The position numbers were made by a program, and so were the translations under genes. From Novosphingobium sp. IK01 (GTDB taxonomy: Bacteria; Pseudomonadota; Alphaproteobacteria; Sphingomonadales; Sphingomonadaceae), in contig NZ_BTFW01000001.1 of NCBI RefSeq assembly GCF_033242265.1, positions 1,772,501 through 1,836,500 on the forward strand: DNA of 64,000 nucleotides, in the 5' to 3' direction. Every line of letters starts with the position of its first letter. Position 1 is the first letter of the stretch. Positions 26,358 to 34,781 of this stretch are shown here, in pieces. The notes below the pieces were generated by a model, which made no database searches, was not told the origin of the DNA, and worked only from the letters and a program-made list of their open reading frames with translations.

Positions 26358-28935
26358 CGAGGTTCACCAGTCGGTCGGGCACCACGATCACCTTCTTCAC
26401 GTCTGCCCCGTCGAGCGCACGCTGCACGTTCTGCGAGGCCAGCGCAAGGCGTTCGAGCTCTTCGCGCGAAGTGCCCTTGGCCACGGTCAGCGTGTCGCGC
26501 AGCTTGCCCTTGACCTGCACGGCGACGGTCACTTCGTCGTCCACCAGCAGCGCGGGATCGACTGCGGGCCAGGCGACGTCCGCCACCAGCCCCAGCCCCT
26601 GTCCCAGCCCATCGGCGGCGAAGGCTTCTTCGGCCAGATGCGGCATCATCGGCGCGATCAGCAGCAGCAGGGTGCGGATGGCGTCGGTGCGGCTGGCCGA
26701 GGGGGCGGCCTTTTCGGTCGCGCCGGTCAGTTCGTAGATGCGCGCGACGGCCTTGTTGAAGCCGAGCGCCTCGATGTCCTGACCGACGGCATGGACGGTC
26801 TGGTGGACCTTGCGATCCAGCGTCTTGTCCCGGCCTTCCGCGCCCGCGTCGATCTGGGCGAACAGGCGCCACAGGCGCTGGACGAAGCGCGCGCAGCCCT
26901 CGATGCCTGCTTCCGACCACGGCAGGTCGCGCTCGGGCGGGCTGTCGGACAGCATGAACCAGCGGATGGCGTCGGCGCCATAGCGGGCGACGATGTCGTC
27001 GGGGTCCACCACGTTCTTCTTGGACTTCGACATCTTGATCACGCGGCCGATCTCGACCGGCTGGCCATCGGCCTTGAGCGTGGCGCCTTCGCCGCTGCGC
27101 TCGATGTCGCCCGGCGCATACCAGATCGGCTGGCCATTGGCCGGATCGACGCGCGAATAGGTTTCGTGCGTGACCATCCCTTGCGTGAACAGGCTGCCGA
27201 ACGGCTCCTTCACATCGACCTTGCCGATGCGGGCGAGGGCGCGGGTCCAGAACCGGGCATAGAGCAAGTGCAGGATCGCGTGCTCGATGCCGCCGATATA
27301 CTGTTCGACCGGCAGCCACTGCTTGATCTGTTCAGGATCGAACGGACGGTCGGCGGGCTGGCTGGCAAAGCGCAGGAAGTACCACGAGCTGTCGACGAAG
27401 GTATCGAGCGTGTCGGTTTCGCGGCGGGCGGCATGGCCGCACTGCGGGCAATCGACATGCTTCCACGTCGGATGGCGGTCGAGCGGGTTGCCCGGCACCG
27501 AGAAGTCGACGTCTTCGGGCAGGGTGACCGGCAGGTGCTTCTTGGGCACCGGCACCACGCCGCACACTTCGCAATGGACGAAGGGAATCGGCGTGCCCCA
27601 ATAGCGCTGGCGGCTCACGCCCCAGTCGCGCAGGCGCCACACGGTCTTGCCCTCGCCCCAGCCTTCGGCCTGGGCGCGACCGATCACGGCAGCCTTGGCC
27701 TGCGCCACGCTCATCCCGTCGAGGAACTGCGAGTTGACCAGAATGCCGTCGCCCGCTTCGGCTTCCGTGCCGAACGGCGCATCGGCCTGCGCCACATCGG
27801 CGGCGACCACGCGGTGGATCGGCAGGGCGTACTTGGTGGCAAAGTCGAAGTCGCGCTGGTCGTGACCGGGCACGGCCATGATCGCACCCGTGCCATAGTC
27901 CATCAGCACGAAATTGGCGATGTAGACCGGCAGCGCCGCGCCGGTGAACGGGTGGGCGGCGGTCAGGCCGGTGTCAAAACCGAGCTTTTCGGCGGTTTCG
28001 AGTTCGGCGGCGGTCGTCCCGCCCTGCTTGCACAGCGCGATGAAGTCCTGCGCGGCGGGGTTGCCCGCTGCGGCGGCCTGGGCGACCGGGTGGTCGGCGG
28101 CCACGGCCACGAAGCTCGCGCCGAAGATCGTGTCGGGGCGGGTGGTGTAGACCGGCAGGGTCACGCCGTTCGAGAGGGTGAAGCGGAATTCCAGCCCCTG
28201 GCTCTTGCCGATCCAGTTTTCCTGCATCAGGCGGACCTTTTCGGGCCACTTGTCGAGGGTGGACAGGCCTTCGAGCAGCTCGTCGGCAAAGTCGGTGATC
28301 TTGAGGAACCACTGGTTGAGCTTGCGCTTTTCGACCAGCGCGCCCGAGCGCCAGCCGCGCCCGTCGATCACCTGCTCGTTGGCGAGCACGGTGTGGTCGA
28401 TCGGGTCCCAGTTGACCGCCGATTCCTTGCGGTAGACGAGGCCACCGGCATAAAGGTCGAGGAACAGGGCCTGTTCGTGGCCATAGTATTCCGGCTCGCA
28501 GGTCGCGATCTCGCGGCTCCAGTCGAGCGCGAAGCCCAGACGCTTCAACTGCGCCTTCATGTTGGCGATGTTCTCGCGCGTCCAGCCGCCCGGATGCACG
28601 CCCTTTTCCATCGCGGCGTTTTCCGCCGGCATGCCGAATGCGTCCCAGCCCATCGGATGGAGCACTTCGTGCCCGGTCATCTTCTTGTAGCGCGCCAGCA
28701 CGTCGCCCATCGTGTAGTTGCGCACGTGGCCGATGTGGATGCGCCCCGAAGGATAGGGGAACATCTCGAGCACGTAGCTGCGCGGCTTGGTGCTGGTGTC
28801 GTCGGCACGGAACGACTGGGCGTCGTCCCAGGCCTTCTGCCAGCGCAAGTCGGCAGTGGCGGGATCGAAGCGGCCAGAAGCGGGCTGGGTGGAAGCGGGC
28901 TGGCCGGGATTGGGCTGGGCAGGAGCGGAAGTCAT
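26350..28935 (-). CDS. leuS: Leucyl-tRNA synthetase
   Basis: 861 residues from [12 protein letters not shown] (28935). Class I signatures are clear: HIGHVRN in the Rossmann fold and KMSKSKKN before the anticodon domain. The editing domain (CP1, with [11 protein letters not shown]) lies between them. [21 protein letters not shown] Pro/Ser N-terminal extension precedes the catalytic core. It charges tRNA-Leu in the cytoplasm and heads the leuS-lptE-holA group. Confidence 0.97.
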   Translation of the reverse strand: MTSAPAQPNPGQPASTQPASGRFDPATADLRWQKAWDDAQSFRADDTSTKPRSYVLEMFPYPSGRIHIGHVRNYTMGDVLARYKKMTGHEVLHPMGWDAFGMPAENAAMEKGVHPGGWTRENIANMKAQLKRLGFALDWSREIATCEPEYYGHEQALFLDLYAGGLVYRKESAVNWDPIDHTVLANEQVIDGRGWRSGALVEKRKLNQWFLKITDFADELLEGLSTLDKWPEKVRLMQENWIGKSQGLEFRFTLSNGVTLPVYTTRPDTIFGASFVAVAADHPVAQAAAAGNPAAQDFIALCKQGGTTAAELETAEKLGFDTGLTAAHPFTGAALPVYIANFVLMDYGTGAIMAVPGHDQRDFDFATKYALPIHRVVAADVAQADAPFGTEAEAGDGILVNSQFLDGMSVAQAKAAVIGRAQAEGWGEGKTVWRLRDWGVSRQRYWGTPIPFVHCEVCGVVPVPKKHLPVTLPEDVDFSVPGNPLDRHPTWKHVDCPQCGHAARRETDTLDTFVDSSWYFLRFASQPADRPFDPEQIKQWLPVEQYIGGIEHAILHLLYARFWTRALARIGKVDVKEPFGSLFTQGMVTHETYSRVDPANGQPIWYAPGDIERSGEGATLKADGQPVEIGRVIKMSKSKKNVVDPDDIVARYGADAIRWFMLSDSPPERDLPWSEAGIEGCARFVQRLWRLFAQIDAGAEGRDKTLDRKVHQTVHAVGQDIEALGFNKAVARIYELTGATEKAAPSASRTDAIRTLLLLIAPMMPHLAEEAFAADGLGQGLGLVADVAWPAVDPALLVDDEVTVAVQVKGKLRDTLTVAKGTSREELERLALASQNVQRALDGADVKKVIVVPDRLVNLVV

Positions 28936-29081
28936 GGCGCGCTCTTTAGGAAGCGGCACGCCTTATCGCAAGCGCGTGCCGCTTGGGGCGTGCCGCATTG
29001 TGGGAGAGGGGGAGAGGGGGAGAGGGGGAGAGGGGAGAGGGGAGAGGGAGGCTGTGTCGGCCCGAAGGCCGACAAAGGCAA

Positions 29082-29603
29082 TCAGAGCGCGCCGGGCAGG
29101 GCCTGGCGGCGCAAGTCGCGGGCCTTGGTCAGGATCACGTCTTCCAGCTTCTGGACGGTGGCCGCCTGTACCGGGGCATCGATCCAGCCGCCGTTCCGGG
29201 CGACCTGCCGGCTGGCGGTCACGCGCAGGGCGTCGGCGCGCAAGTCCTGATCGAGGATCGAGACGCTGACCTTCATGCGCTCGTTCGGGTCGCGCGGGTT
29301 GGTATACCAGTCGGTCACGATCACGCCGCCGTTGCTGTCGGTCTGGAGCAGGGGCATGAACGAGAGCGAATCGAGGCTCGCGCGCCACAGATAGGCGTTG
29401 ACGCCGATCGTGGTGACCTTGCTGGCGGCCAGCGAGGGATTCTTTTCGAGCTTGGCGACCTTCTTGTTGCCATGGGCCGCACAGCCCGACAGCGCCAGAG
29501 CGATGGCGCCAAGGGCAAGCGCCGGGGCCACAGTGATCTTGATTTCGGTGGTTTTGATCCCGGTGGCCTTGGCAATGTGGCGGGCGATGGCGCTGATCGT
29601 CAC
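29082..29603 (-). CDS. DUF3576 domain lipoprotein
   Basis: The start is set at GTG 29603 (VTISAIARHIAKATG) because AGGACAGGA lies just upstream; longer frames run into non-coding GC-rich DNA. The 173-residue product has a hydrophobic segment ending in the lipobox LSGC, then a conserved domain with WRASLDSLSFMPL and TDWYTNPRDPNERMKV. DUF3576 proteins are alphaproteobacterial envelope proteins of unknown role. A purine-rich AGGGGGAG repeat separates it from leuS. Confidence 0.8.
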   Translation of the reverse strand: MTISAIARHIAKATGIKTTEIKITVAPALALGAIALALSGCAAHGNKKVAKLEKNPSLAASKVTTIGVNAYLWRASLDSLSFMPLLQTDSNGGVIVTDWYTNPRDPNERMKVSVSILDQDLRADALRVTASRQVARNGGWIDAPVQAATVQKLEDVILTKARDLRRQALPGAL

Positions 29604-30031
29604 GTCAATCCTGTCCTGTCTGGCAGGGATCTTGCGAAAAACGGCATAACCGCAAGCCCTGCATGATAAAATCGTGTGAGCGCCCGGCCCTCGGGCCCAA
29701 GTCTCTGTCACTGCCTCTATCACCCCGACCCCTCGCCCGGCAAGCCGCGTTGCACGCTTGGCGCGCGGGCCGGGCGTGGGGCGGGCCTGGGCGCGCATGG
29801 GGGACATGCGGGGCGCGAGGGAGGGGAGAGGTCTGTGCCTGCCTGTCACCACTTGGCCACAGCCAGAAAAATGGTTGTGCGCCTGCGCGCTTGGGATCTG
29901 GAAATTGCGGGGGGGCAGGACTAGAAAAGCTCAAGGCGTCATGCCGGTGTCACACTCCTCCTCTTTCCGGGGATGGGTATGGGGCATGAACGGCCCGGAT
30001 TTGCGGGCAAGAACAGGAAGCAGGCAGGGTC
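29604..30031. other. Non-coding gap
   Basis: About 430 GC-rich bases between divergent genes. Open frames here read as Arg/Ala/Gly-rich shadows without ribosome sites. Promoters for both the DUF3576 gene and the 30032 gene should lie here. I see no structured RNA. Confidence 0.45.
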
Positions 30032-30904
30032 ATGAGCGGCAAGGATGGCATCAGGACGGAAGCGGGCGTTTCGCGCCGCGGCGTCGTGCGCCCCTCTTCG
30101 CTGCGGCGCGCCCTGCGGGCTCCGCTGCTGGTTGGCGCCTGTGTCGCCGCCGGTCTGGTCATCGCGCCGACCGTCAGCCGCGCTGTCACCGGCACGTTCG
30201 CTCCGCTGGCGCAGGCCCGGCTCAGCCAGGTCAGCCTTGCTGCGCGGGGCGGGATCGGCTCGTTCACGCCGGCTTCGGGCGATCCGCGTCTGGCACGGGT
30301 CATCACCGTGCGTGGCGTGGCCAACAGCCAGGCTTTCCGCTTCACCCCCGCCGGTTCGGATTCGCGGGCCGAGCGTTCGATCACCGTCGCCGTCCGCGTG
30401 AACCCGGAAACCACCGGGGTCATTCTGGTCCGTGGCGTTCTGGGCAATATCGGCACGACGCCGGGCGCCGCTGCGCCGCTGCGCATCGCGCCCAATGCGT
30501 TCAACCTGGGCATGGCGCGCGGCTATCAGAGCTTTGCCGTCACCAGCAGCCTTGGCACCAGCGGCACCAGCTTCTCGCGCGATGTCCAGCGCATCGACAT
30601 GCCCGACCTCAGCCACTTCTCGGCAGCGGGCAAGTCGGTCAGCAGCTCGATCACCTCGGCGACGCCCAGCCGTCTGGCGCCGCGCCTCGCGCTCGACGAA
30701 AAGGAACGCACCGGTCGCGCGCCGCGCACGCTCGAAGGACAGGGCGATTATCAGGTGGATTTTGGCGGCAGCTATCGCCTGACCCGCAATCTCGATGTGA
30801 CGGCGGGCATCCGCTATTCGTCGGAACGGGATCGCCTGCGTCCGCTGACCGATGGCAAGCAGGACAGTCAGGCTGTCTACTTGGGGACGCAGTTCCGATT
30901 CTAG
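30032..30904 (+). CDS. Putative outer-membrane protein of unknown function
   Basis: 290 residues with a basic N-terminus and a hydrophobic segment (APLLVGACVAAGLVIAP) that serves as a signal anchor or long signal peptide. The C-terminal third alternates polar and hydrophobic residues (DYQVDFGGSYRLTRNLDVTAGIRYSS) and ends in QFRF, a terminal aromatic typical of beta-barrel proteins. I know no family name. A ribosome site (CAGGCAGGG) precedes the ATG. Confidence 0.55.
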   Translation: MSGKDGIRTEAGVSRRGVVRPSSLRRALRAPLLVGACVAAGLVIAPTVSRAVTGTFAPLAQARLSQVSLAARGGIGSFTPASGDPRLARVITVRGVANSQAFRFTPAGSDSRAERSITVAVRVNPETTGVILVRGVLGNIGTTPGAAAPLRIAPNAFNLGMARGYQSFAVTSSLGTSGTSFSRDVQRIDMPDLSHFSAAGKSVSSSITSATPSRLAPRLALDEKERTGRAPRTLEGQGDYQVDFGGSYRLTRNLDVTAGIRYSSERDRLRPLTDGKQDSQAVYLGTQFRF

Positions 30905-30949
30905 GTATTTTTGTTTTTGAGCAAAATCCTGGTCCGATTCGGTTGAAAC

Positions 30950-30975
30950 AAGGCTCGCTCTGGCGGGCCTTTTTA
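30950..30975 (+). terminator. Intrinsic terminator
   Basis: AAGGCTCGC, loop TCTG, GCGGGCCTT, then TTTTT. A strong Rho-independent stop 46 bases after the 30032 gene. Confidence 0.85.
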
Positions 30976-31133
30976 TTGACCGAAAGCCCGCGACTCGCCG
31001 GTTCCAAAGCCTTTCCGGTCTTTATCAATTCCAGTTTGGGAAATTTATCAATTGCGACGCAGGCGGGTTGCCGCAAGCGTTTCATAATCCTAGCCTAGGG
31101 CCATCGAAGCTGGTGAGAACGGGAGTACCAGGA

Positions 31134-31856
31134 ATGACGCGAGTGGCCATCGTGACAGGCGGAACTCGGGGTATTGGCGAAGCGATTTGCCTTGCCCTCC
31201 AGGAACAAGGGCGAACCGTCGTCGCGAACTATGCAGGCAACGAGGAGAAGGCGCAGGCTTTCGCTGAACGCACGGGAATCAAGACCTATCGCTGGGACGT
31301 CGGCGATTTCGAGGCATCGCAGGAAGGCTGCGCGCGGGTTGCCGCCGAAGTCGGCCCGATCGACATCGTGGTCAACAACGCGGGCATCACCCGCGATGGC
31401 GTGCTCCACAAGATGACCTTCGATGACTGGAACGAGGTCATGCGCATCAATCTGGGCGGATGCTTCAACATGGCCAAGGCCACGTTTCCGGGCATGCGCG
31501 AGCGCGGCTGGGGCCGGATCGTCAACATCGGCTCGATCAACGGTCAGGCCGGCCAGTATGGTCAGGTGAACTATGCCGCGGCCAAGTCGGGCATTCACGG
31601 CTTCACCAAGGCGCTGGCCCAGGAAGGCGCCAAGTATGGCGTGACGGCCAATGCCATCGCGCCCGGCTATATCGACACCGACATGGTGGCCGCCGTGCCT
31701 CCGGCGGTGCTCGACAAGATCATCGCCCGCATTCCGGTCGGTCGTCTGGGACAGGCCAGCGAAATCGCGCGGGGGGTGGTTTTCCTGACCTCGGAAGAAG
31801 GCGGCTTTGTCACCGGATCGACGATGTCGATCAACGGTGGCCAGCACATGTACTGA
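31134..31856 (+). CDS. phaB: Acetoacetyl-CoA reductase
   Basis: 240 residues of the short-chain dehydrogenase fold. It has the NADPH motif VTGGTRGIG, NNAG (VVNNAGITRDG), catalytic Ser in NIGSINGQAGQ, and the YAAAK pair in VNYAAAKSG. The GQYGQVNYAAAKSGIHGFTK and PGYIDTDMV stretches are characteristic of PhaB, which reduces acetoacetyl-CoA to (R)-3-hydroxybutyryl-CoA for polyhydroxyalkanoate. The ATG at 31134 has GGGAG upstream; earlier in-frame starts lack it. phaA and phaC are not in the window. Confidence 0.9.
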   Translation: MTRVAIVTGGTRGIGEAICLALQEQGRTVVANYAGNEEKAQAFAERTGIKTYRWDVGDFEASQEGCARVAAEVGPIDIVVNNAGITRDGVLHKMTFDDWNEVMRINLGGCFNMAKATFPGMRERGWGRIVNIGSINGQAGQYGQVNYAAAKSGIHGFTKALAQEGAKYGVTANAIAPGYIDTDMVAAVPPAVLDKIIARIPVGRLGQASEIARGVVFLTSEEGGFVTGSTMSINGGQHMY

Positions 31857-31943
31857 TTGCCGGGACCGGTCGGCAAGTATGGTGTGACACGGGCCGGGGC
31901 GCATTTGCGTTTCGGCCCGGTTCGGCCCAGAACCGGCCCTCAC

Positions 31944-32231
31944 ATGACAATTCCCGATCCCATGGCAGTTCCCTATCATCCTCCGGTCAAGCATTCGGTC
32001 GAGATCGCCGGGCACAAGACCTCGATCAGTCTCGAACCGCTGTTCTGGGACTGGTTGCGCCGCGAGGCCGCGCGCGAAGGCATGCCGCTCAACGCCCTGA
32101 TCGCACAGATCGATGCCGAACGAATTGCCAGCCCCACGCCTTCGGGCCTCGCTGGCGCCCTGCGCCTTTGGCTCGCAGCGCGCGCAATGGCAGGACAGGC
32201 TGATCAGGAAAGCGCCAGGCACACCCCCTGA
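31944..32231 (+). CDS. Ribbon-helix-helix domain protein
   Basis: 95 residues from MTIPDPMAVPYHPPV. The core KHSVEIAGHKTSISLEPLFW followed by a Leu-Arg-Arg-Glu helix is the RHH_4 domain, an alphaproteobacterial family of presumed DNA-binding proteins. It follows phaB by 87 bases on the same strand. The target is unknown. It is the last intact chromosomal gene before the mobile region. Confidence 0.75.
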   Translation: MTIPDPMAVPYHPPVKHSVEIAGHKTSISLEPLFWDWLRREAAREGMPLNALIAQIDAERIASPTPSGLAGALRLWLAARAMAGQADQESARHTP

Positions 32232-32337
32232 CGGCCCGCCCCCCTGACCGTCCCACGTCTGGCTGGCGCCAGTGCACGACGCATCGGCATCTCGAACAGG
32301 CAATAACTGAGCGCGGCGAGAACCAGCGAGCAGGACA
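32204..32337 (-). pseudogene. C-terminal remnant of an acyltransferase-3 family gene
   Basis: On the minus strand, RFMSCSLVLAALSYCLFEMP followed by MRRAL is the usual last membrane helix and end of acyltransferase-3 proteins (LAALSYxLFExPxRR), which acylate surface sugars. The rest of the gene is missing. The frame runs directly into the terminal repeat of the IS3-family element at 32338, so the IS or an adjacent deletion removed it. Confidence 0.65.
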
Positions 32338-32376
32338 TGAAGCGCCCCGGGTTTCCCGGAGGCATTTTCAATTGAG

Positions 32377-33299
32377 TCATGCAACCATATCGAGGGTCTC
32401 TCTGGCTGCATAGTAGTTTGCCTCGGCCTCGGCGGGCGGGATGTAGCCGATGGGGCCGAAAAGGCGCTGGTTGTTGAACCAATCCACCCAGCGCAGGGTT
32501 GCTATTTCGACTGCCGATGCGCTTGGCCATGACCTCTGACGCCAGATCACCTCGGTTTTGTAGAGGCCATTGATGGTCTCGGCCAAGGCATTGTCATAGC
32601 TGTCGCCGACGCTGCCGACCGATGGTACGAGGTTGGCTTCGGCCAGACGCTGGGTGTAGTTCATGGCGAGATATTGAACGCCCCTGTCGCTATGGTGGAT
32701 CAGGCCATCTTCCGGCCCTGGCCTGCGGGCTTGTATCGCCTGCTCCAAGGCGTCCAGCACGAAGCCGGCGGTAGCCGACGTGCTGACCTTCCAGCCCACG
32801 ATCCGGCGGGCATAGGCGTCGATCACGAAAGCTACATAAACGAAGCCGGCCCAGGTGTGGACGTATGTAAAATCGACCACCCACAATGCGTTGGGACGTT
32901 CAACGCGGAACTCGCGATTGACTTTATCCAATGGGCACGGGGCTTTCGGATTGCTGACCGTGGTGATCGTCGTCTTGCCACGCCGAGCGCCCGCCAGCCC
33001 CATGGCCGCCATCAGGCGCTCCACGGTGCACCGGGCGACAGCCACGCCATCGCGCAGCAACTGGTGCCAAACTTTGCGTGCTCCATAGAGCCCGGAACTG
33101 GCCTCGTGGACGCGCTTGATCTGCGCCTTGATCTCGTCATCACGACGGGCACGCGCGGGGCGCCTGCCGGGATCGACCAGGCGACGTGCATGTTCATGGT
33201 AGGAGGACGGGGCGATCGCCAACTCATGGCAGATCGGCTCGATACCCAGATCCTCACGATGGGCGTCGATGAACGACATCATCATTTCTCGCGGCGGTC
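32377..33299 (-). CDS. IS3-family transposase OrfB (separated from OrfA)
   Basis: About 307 residues of the native frame. An HTH_21-type N-terminus (SFIDAHREDLGIEPICHELA) is followed by an rve integrase core with the DDE triad in WVVDFTYVHT, HHSDRGVQY and NALAETINGLYKTE. The open frame continues upstream to 33336, but those 12 codons belong to the IS110 insertion. OrfB would normally be made by frameshifting from OrfA, now impossible because 1.16 kb separates them. Confidence 0.9.
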
Positions 33300-33314
33300 G
33301 AGTATCCGTCTTGG

Positions 33315-34253
33315 TCAAGGGCGAACAGGTTGCCAATCGCGTCCTTCACGCAACAACGTGTTTGCCAGAACGATGATGCGCCGCATGACGGCGGTGATAG
33401 CCACCTTCTTTGCTTTCCCTGCATTTACGAACTGCTGATATTTGTCACGGAAATCATGATTGAAGCGAATGGCAACCAACGCAGGCATGTAAATTGCCCG
33501 TCGAAGTGATGCCCTACCACCAATAATCCGCTCTTTGCCTTGCCACTTGCCTGACTGTTGCGTCATAGGCGCAAGCCCAGCCAGAGCGGCGATCTTTTTG
33601 CTGTCGAGATGTCCAAGCTCTGGCATGTCGATCACCAACGTGGTCGCGGTCAATCTGCCGATCCCGGGAATGGTCATGAGGCGTCTGATGCGCTCATCAA
33701 GGGTGCCACGCTGCTGAGCGATCTGCGCAATCACTTGATCCAGGGCTTTGATGTCCGTGTCGATGTCATCGATCCGGCGGCAAAGTTGGTCCTTCACAAG
33801 CGGGTTGCTCGCTGTGGCGAGACGCGTCTTTGCGGTGATCTGATCTTTGACCATGGCCCGCCTAGCTGTCAGCAACTCTCTGAGATCATGAATATCTTCG
33901 CCTTCAATGCCTTGTGGGGCCAGATCAAGGACCACGCCCATTCGTGCCAACATCCTGGCATCAACGCTGTCGGTCTTGGCCAGACGGCCGATAGCCTGAG
34001 CAAAGCGCCGCGCTTGCTTCGGATTGACCTTGATGAAAGGCTGCCCCGCCAAGCTGAGGTATCGTTCAAGCCCACGATGATATGCGCCGGTCGCCTCGAA
34101 AACGACCAACACCCCCTTATTCTTACCCAGCCATGTGCATAGCTGGGCGAAACCCTCAACCGTGTTGGGCAGGCTGAGTGCTGCGTCTTGGGAATGCCAA
34201 AACGCATCCAGGCGGTCTTTCGACACGTCGATCCCGATGGTATCCTTGGCCAT
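33315..34253 (-). CDS. IS110-family bridge-RNA-guided recombinase (DEDD plus serine)
   Basis: 312 residues. The RuvC-like N-terminal domain shows Asp9 (GIDVSKDRLD), Glu53 (VFEATGAYH) and Asp95/Asp98 (KTDSVDARMLARMG). A helix-hairpin-helix motif follows (MTIPGIGRLTATTL). The C-terminal Tnp domain carries the nucleophile candidate Ser249 (GGRASLRRAIYMPAL). It is complete and all catalytic positions are present, so the element may be active. Its stop codon overlaps the -35 half of the junction promoter. Confidence 0.92.
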   Translation of the reverse strand: MAKDTIGIDVSKDRLDAFWHSQDAALSLPNTVEGFAQLCTWLGKNKGVLVVFEATGAYHRGLERYLSLAGQPFIKVNPKQARRFAQAIGRLAKTDSVDARMLARMGVVLDLAPQGIEGEDIHDLRELLTARRAMVKDQITAKTRLATASNPLVKDQLCRRIDDIDTDIKALDQVIAQIAQQRGTLDERIRRLMTIPGIGRLTATTLVIDMPELGHLDSKKIAALAGLAPMTQQSGKWQGKERIIGGRASLRRAIYMPALVAIRFNHDFRDKYQQFVNAGKAKKVAITAVMRRIIVLANTLLREGRDWQPVRP

Positions 34254-34257
34254 CTCT

Positions 34258-34430
34258 TCTTTCTACCTTTGCTTGTCGTTCGGGCCCGGAGCCCACGTAT
34301 CCGTTCAGGTCGTAAGAAAAGACGGAGGCTCGCCAAACTCGACCGCGGTCCTGCAAGACCAAGCTCCGCACGGCGCCGCCTCCGCCACAACCCGGCACCG
34401 CAGCTGCGGTGCCGGGTTGTGGCTCCCTTT
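34258..34430 (-). ncRNA. Bridge RNA of the IS110-family element
   Basis: Read on the minus strand: a 20-bp perfect stem (34384-34423), then a target-binding loop, then a donor-binding loop. Target loop: outer stem GGC..CGCC/GGCGaGCC (34380-34372, 34334-34327); left guide GCGGAGCT (34369-34362) identical to the left target; hairpin GGTC/GACC; right guide GCGGTCGAG (34346-34338), the complement of the right target. Donor loop: left guide ACGGATAC (34304-34297) identical to the element's right end; hairpin GGGC/GCCC; right guide GACAAG (34277-34272), the complement of its left end. RNA ends are approximate. Confidence 0.88.
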
Positions 34431-34450
34431 TGCCTCAGGAGCCGGGAATT

Positions 34451-34456
34451 CTCATA
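34451..34456 (-). promoter_or_regulatory. -10 half of an excision-dependent junction promoter
   Basis: TATGAG near the left end pairs with TTGACC near the right end (33313-33318, minus strand). When the two ends are joined through the CT core in a circle, the spacer is exactly 17 bp (10 + 2 + 5). In the integrated form the two boxes are 1.1 kb apart in the wrong order, so bridge RNA and recombinase would be driven mainly from the excised circle. Confidence 0.75.
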
Positions 34457-34463
34457 AGACAAG

Positions 34464-34766
34464 CTCCGCCATCGCAAAATACGCTGATGCCTTGCGCAGG
34501 ATCTCGTTGGCGCGCCGCAGTTCCTTGACCTCGCGCTCCAGCAGCTTGAGCCGGGCCTGGTCATCGGCGGCCAGCGCCGCTGGTGCCGTTCGTCGGCTCG
34601 CCTCCTCACGGCATCAGCGGCGCAGAGTCTCGGCCGTGCAGCCAATCTTGCTGGCGATCGAGGTCATCGCCTCCCACTCCGAGCCGTAATCGGCGCGATG
34701 CTCGCCAACCATGCGCACCGCGCGTTCGCGGACTTCAGGTGAAAACTTGTTCCGGGTCTTGTTCAT
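34464..34766 (-). pseudogene. IS3-family OrfA with internal stop, cut by IS110
   Basis: The frame starts [20 protein letters not shown] and continues through an HTH_Tnp_1 domain ([15 protein letters not shown]). It then meets an in-frame TGA at 34616-34614 where a Trp is expected. It resumes with [20 protein letters not shown] and the leucine-zipper end [14 protein letters not shown], and is cut there by the IS110 element. OrfA binds the IS ends and initiates OrfAB by frameshift; here it is doubly dead. Confidence 0.85.
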
Positions 34767-34781
34767 CACGAAAGCTCCTTC

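Larger units (their letters stand above)
33303..34461 (-). mobile_element. IS110-family element inserted in the IS3 element
   Basis: Boundaries come from rejoining the interrupted IS3 reading frame: minus-strand GATGGCGGAG-CT-CGACCGCCGCGAG encodes the expected MAELDRRE. The element (1159 bp) is flanked on both sides by the dinucleotide CT (minus strand; AG at 33301-33302 and 34462-34463), which is the core used by IS110-group enzymes such as IS621. It has a long 5' leader (208 bp), one transposase gene, and only 12 bases after the stop codon, the layout of the IS110 group. There are no terminal inverted repeats, as expected. Confidence 0.93.

Noticed and set aside
28990-29055. AGGGGGAG tandem repeats after the leuS start as a possible CRISPR or satellite array
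   Set aside because: Units are 6 to 8 bases with no spacers; a simple purine-rich run, not CRISPR. No CRISPR array was found in the window.
29663-30031. Open frames in the gap before the outer-membrane-like gene
   Set aside because: They are Arg/Gly/Ala-rich and lack ribosome sites; no homology pattern is visible.
33303-33336. OrfB start at 33336 as the natural start
   Set aside because: The first codons (MATCSPLTKT) are encoded by the IS110 element; the native frame begins inside OrfA/OrfB and is only in register by chance.
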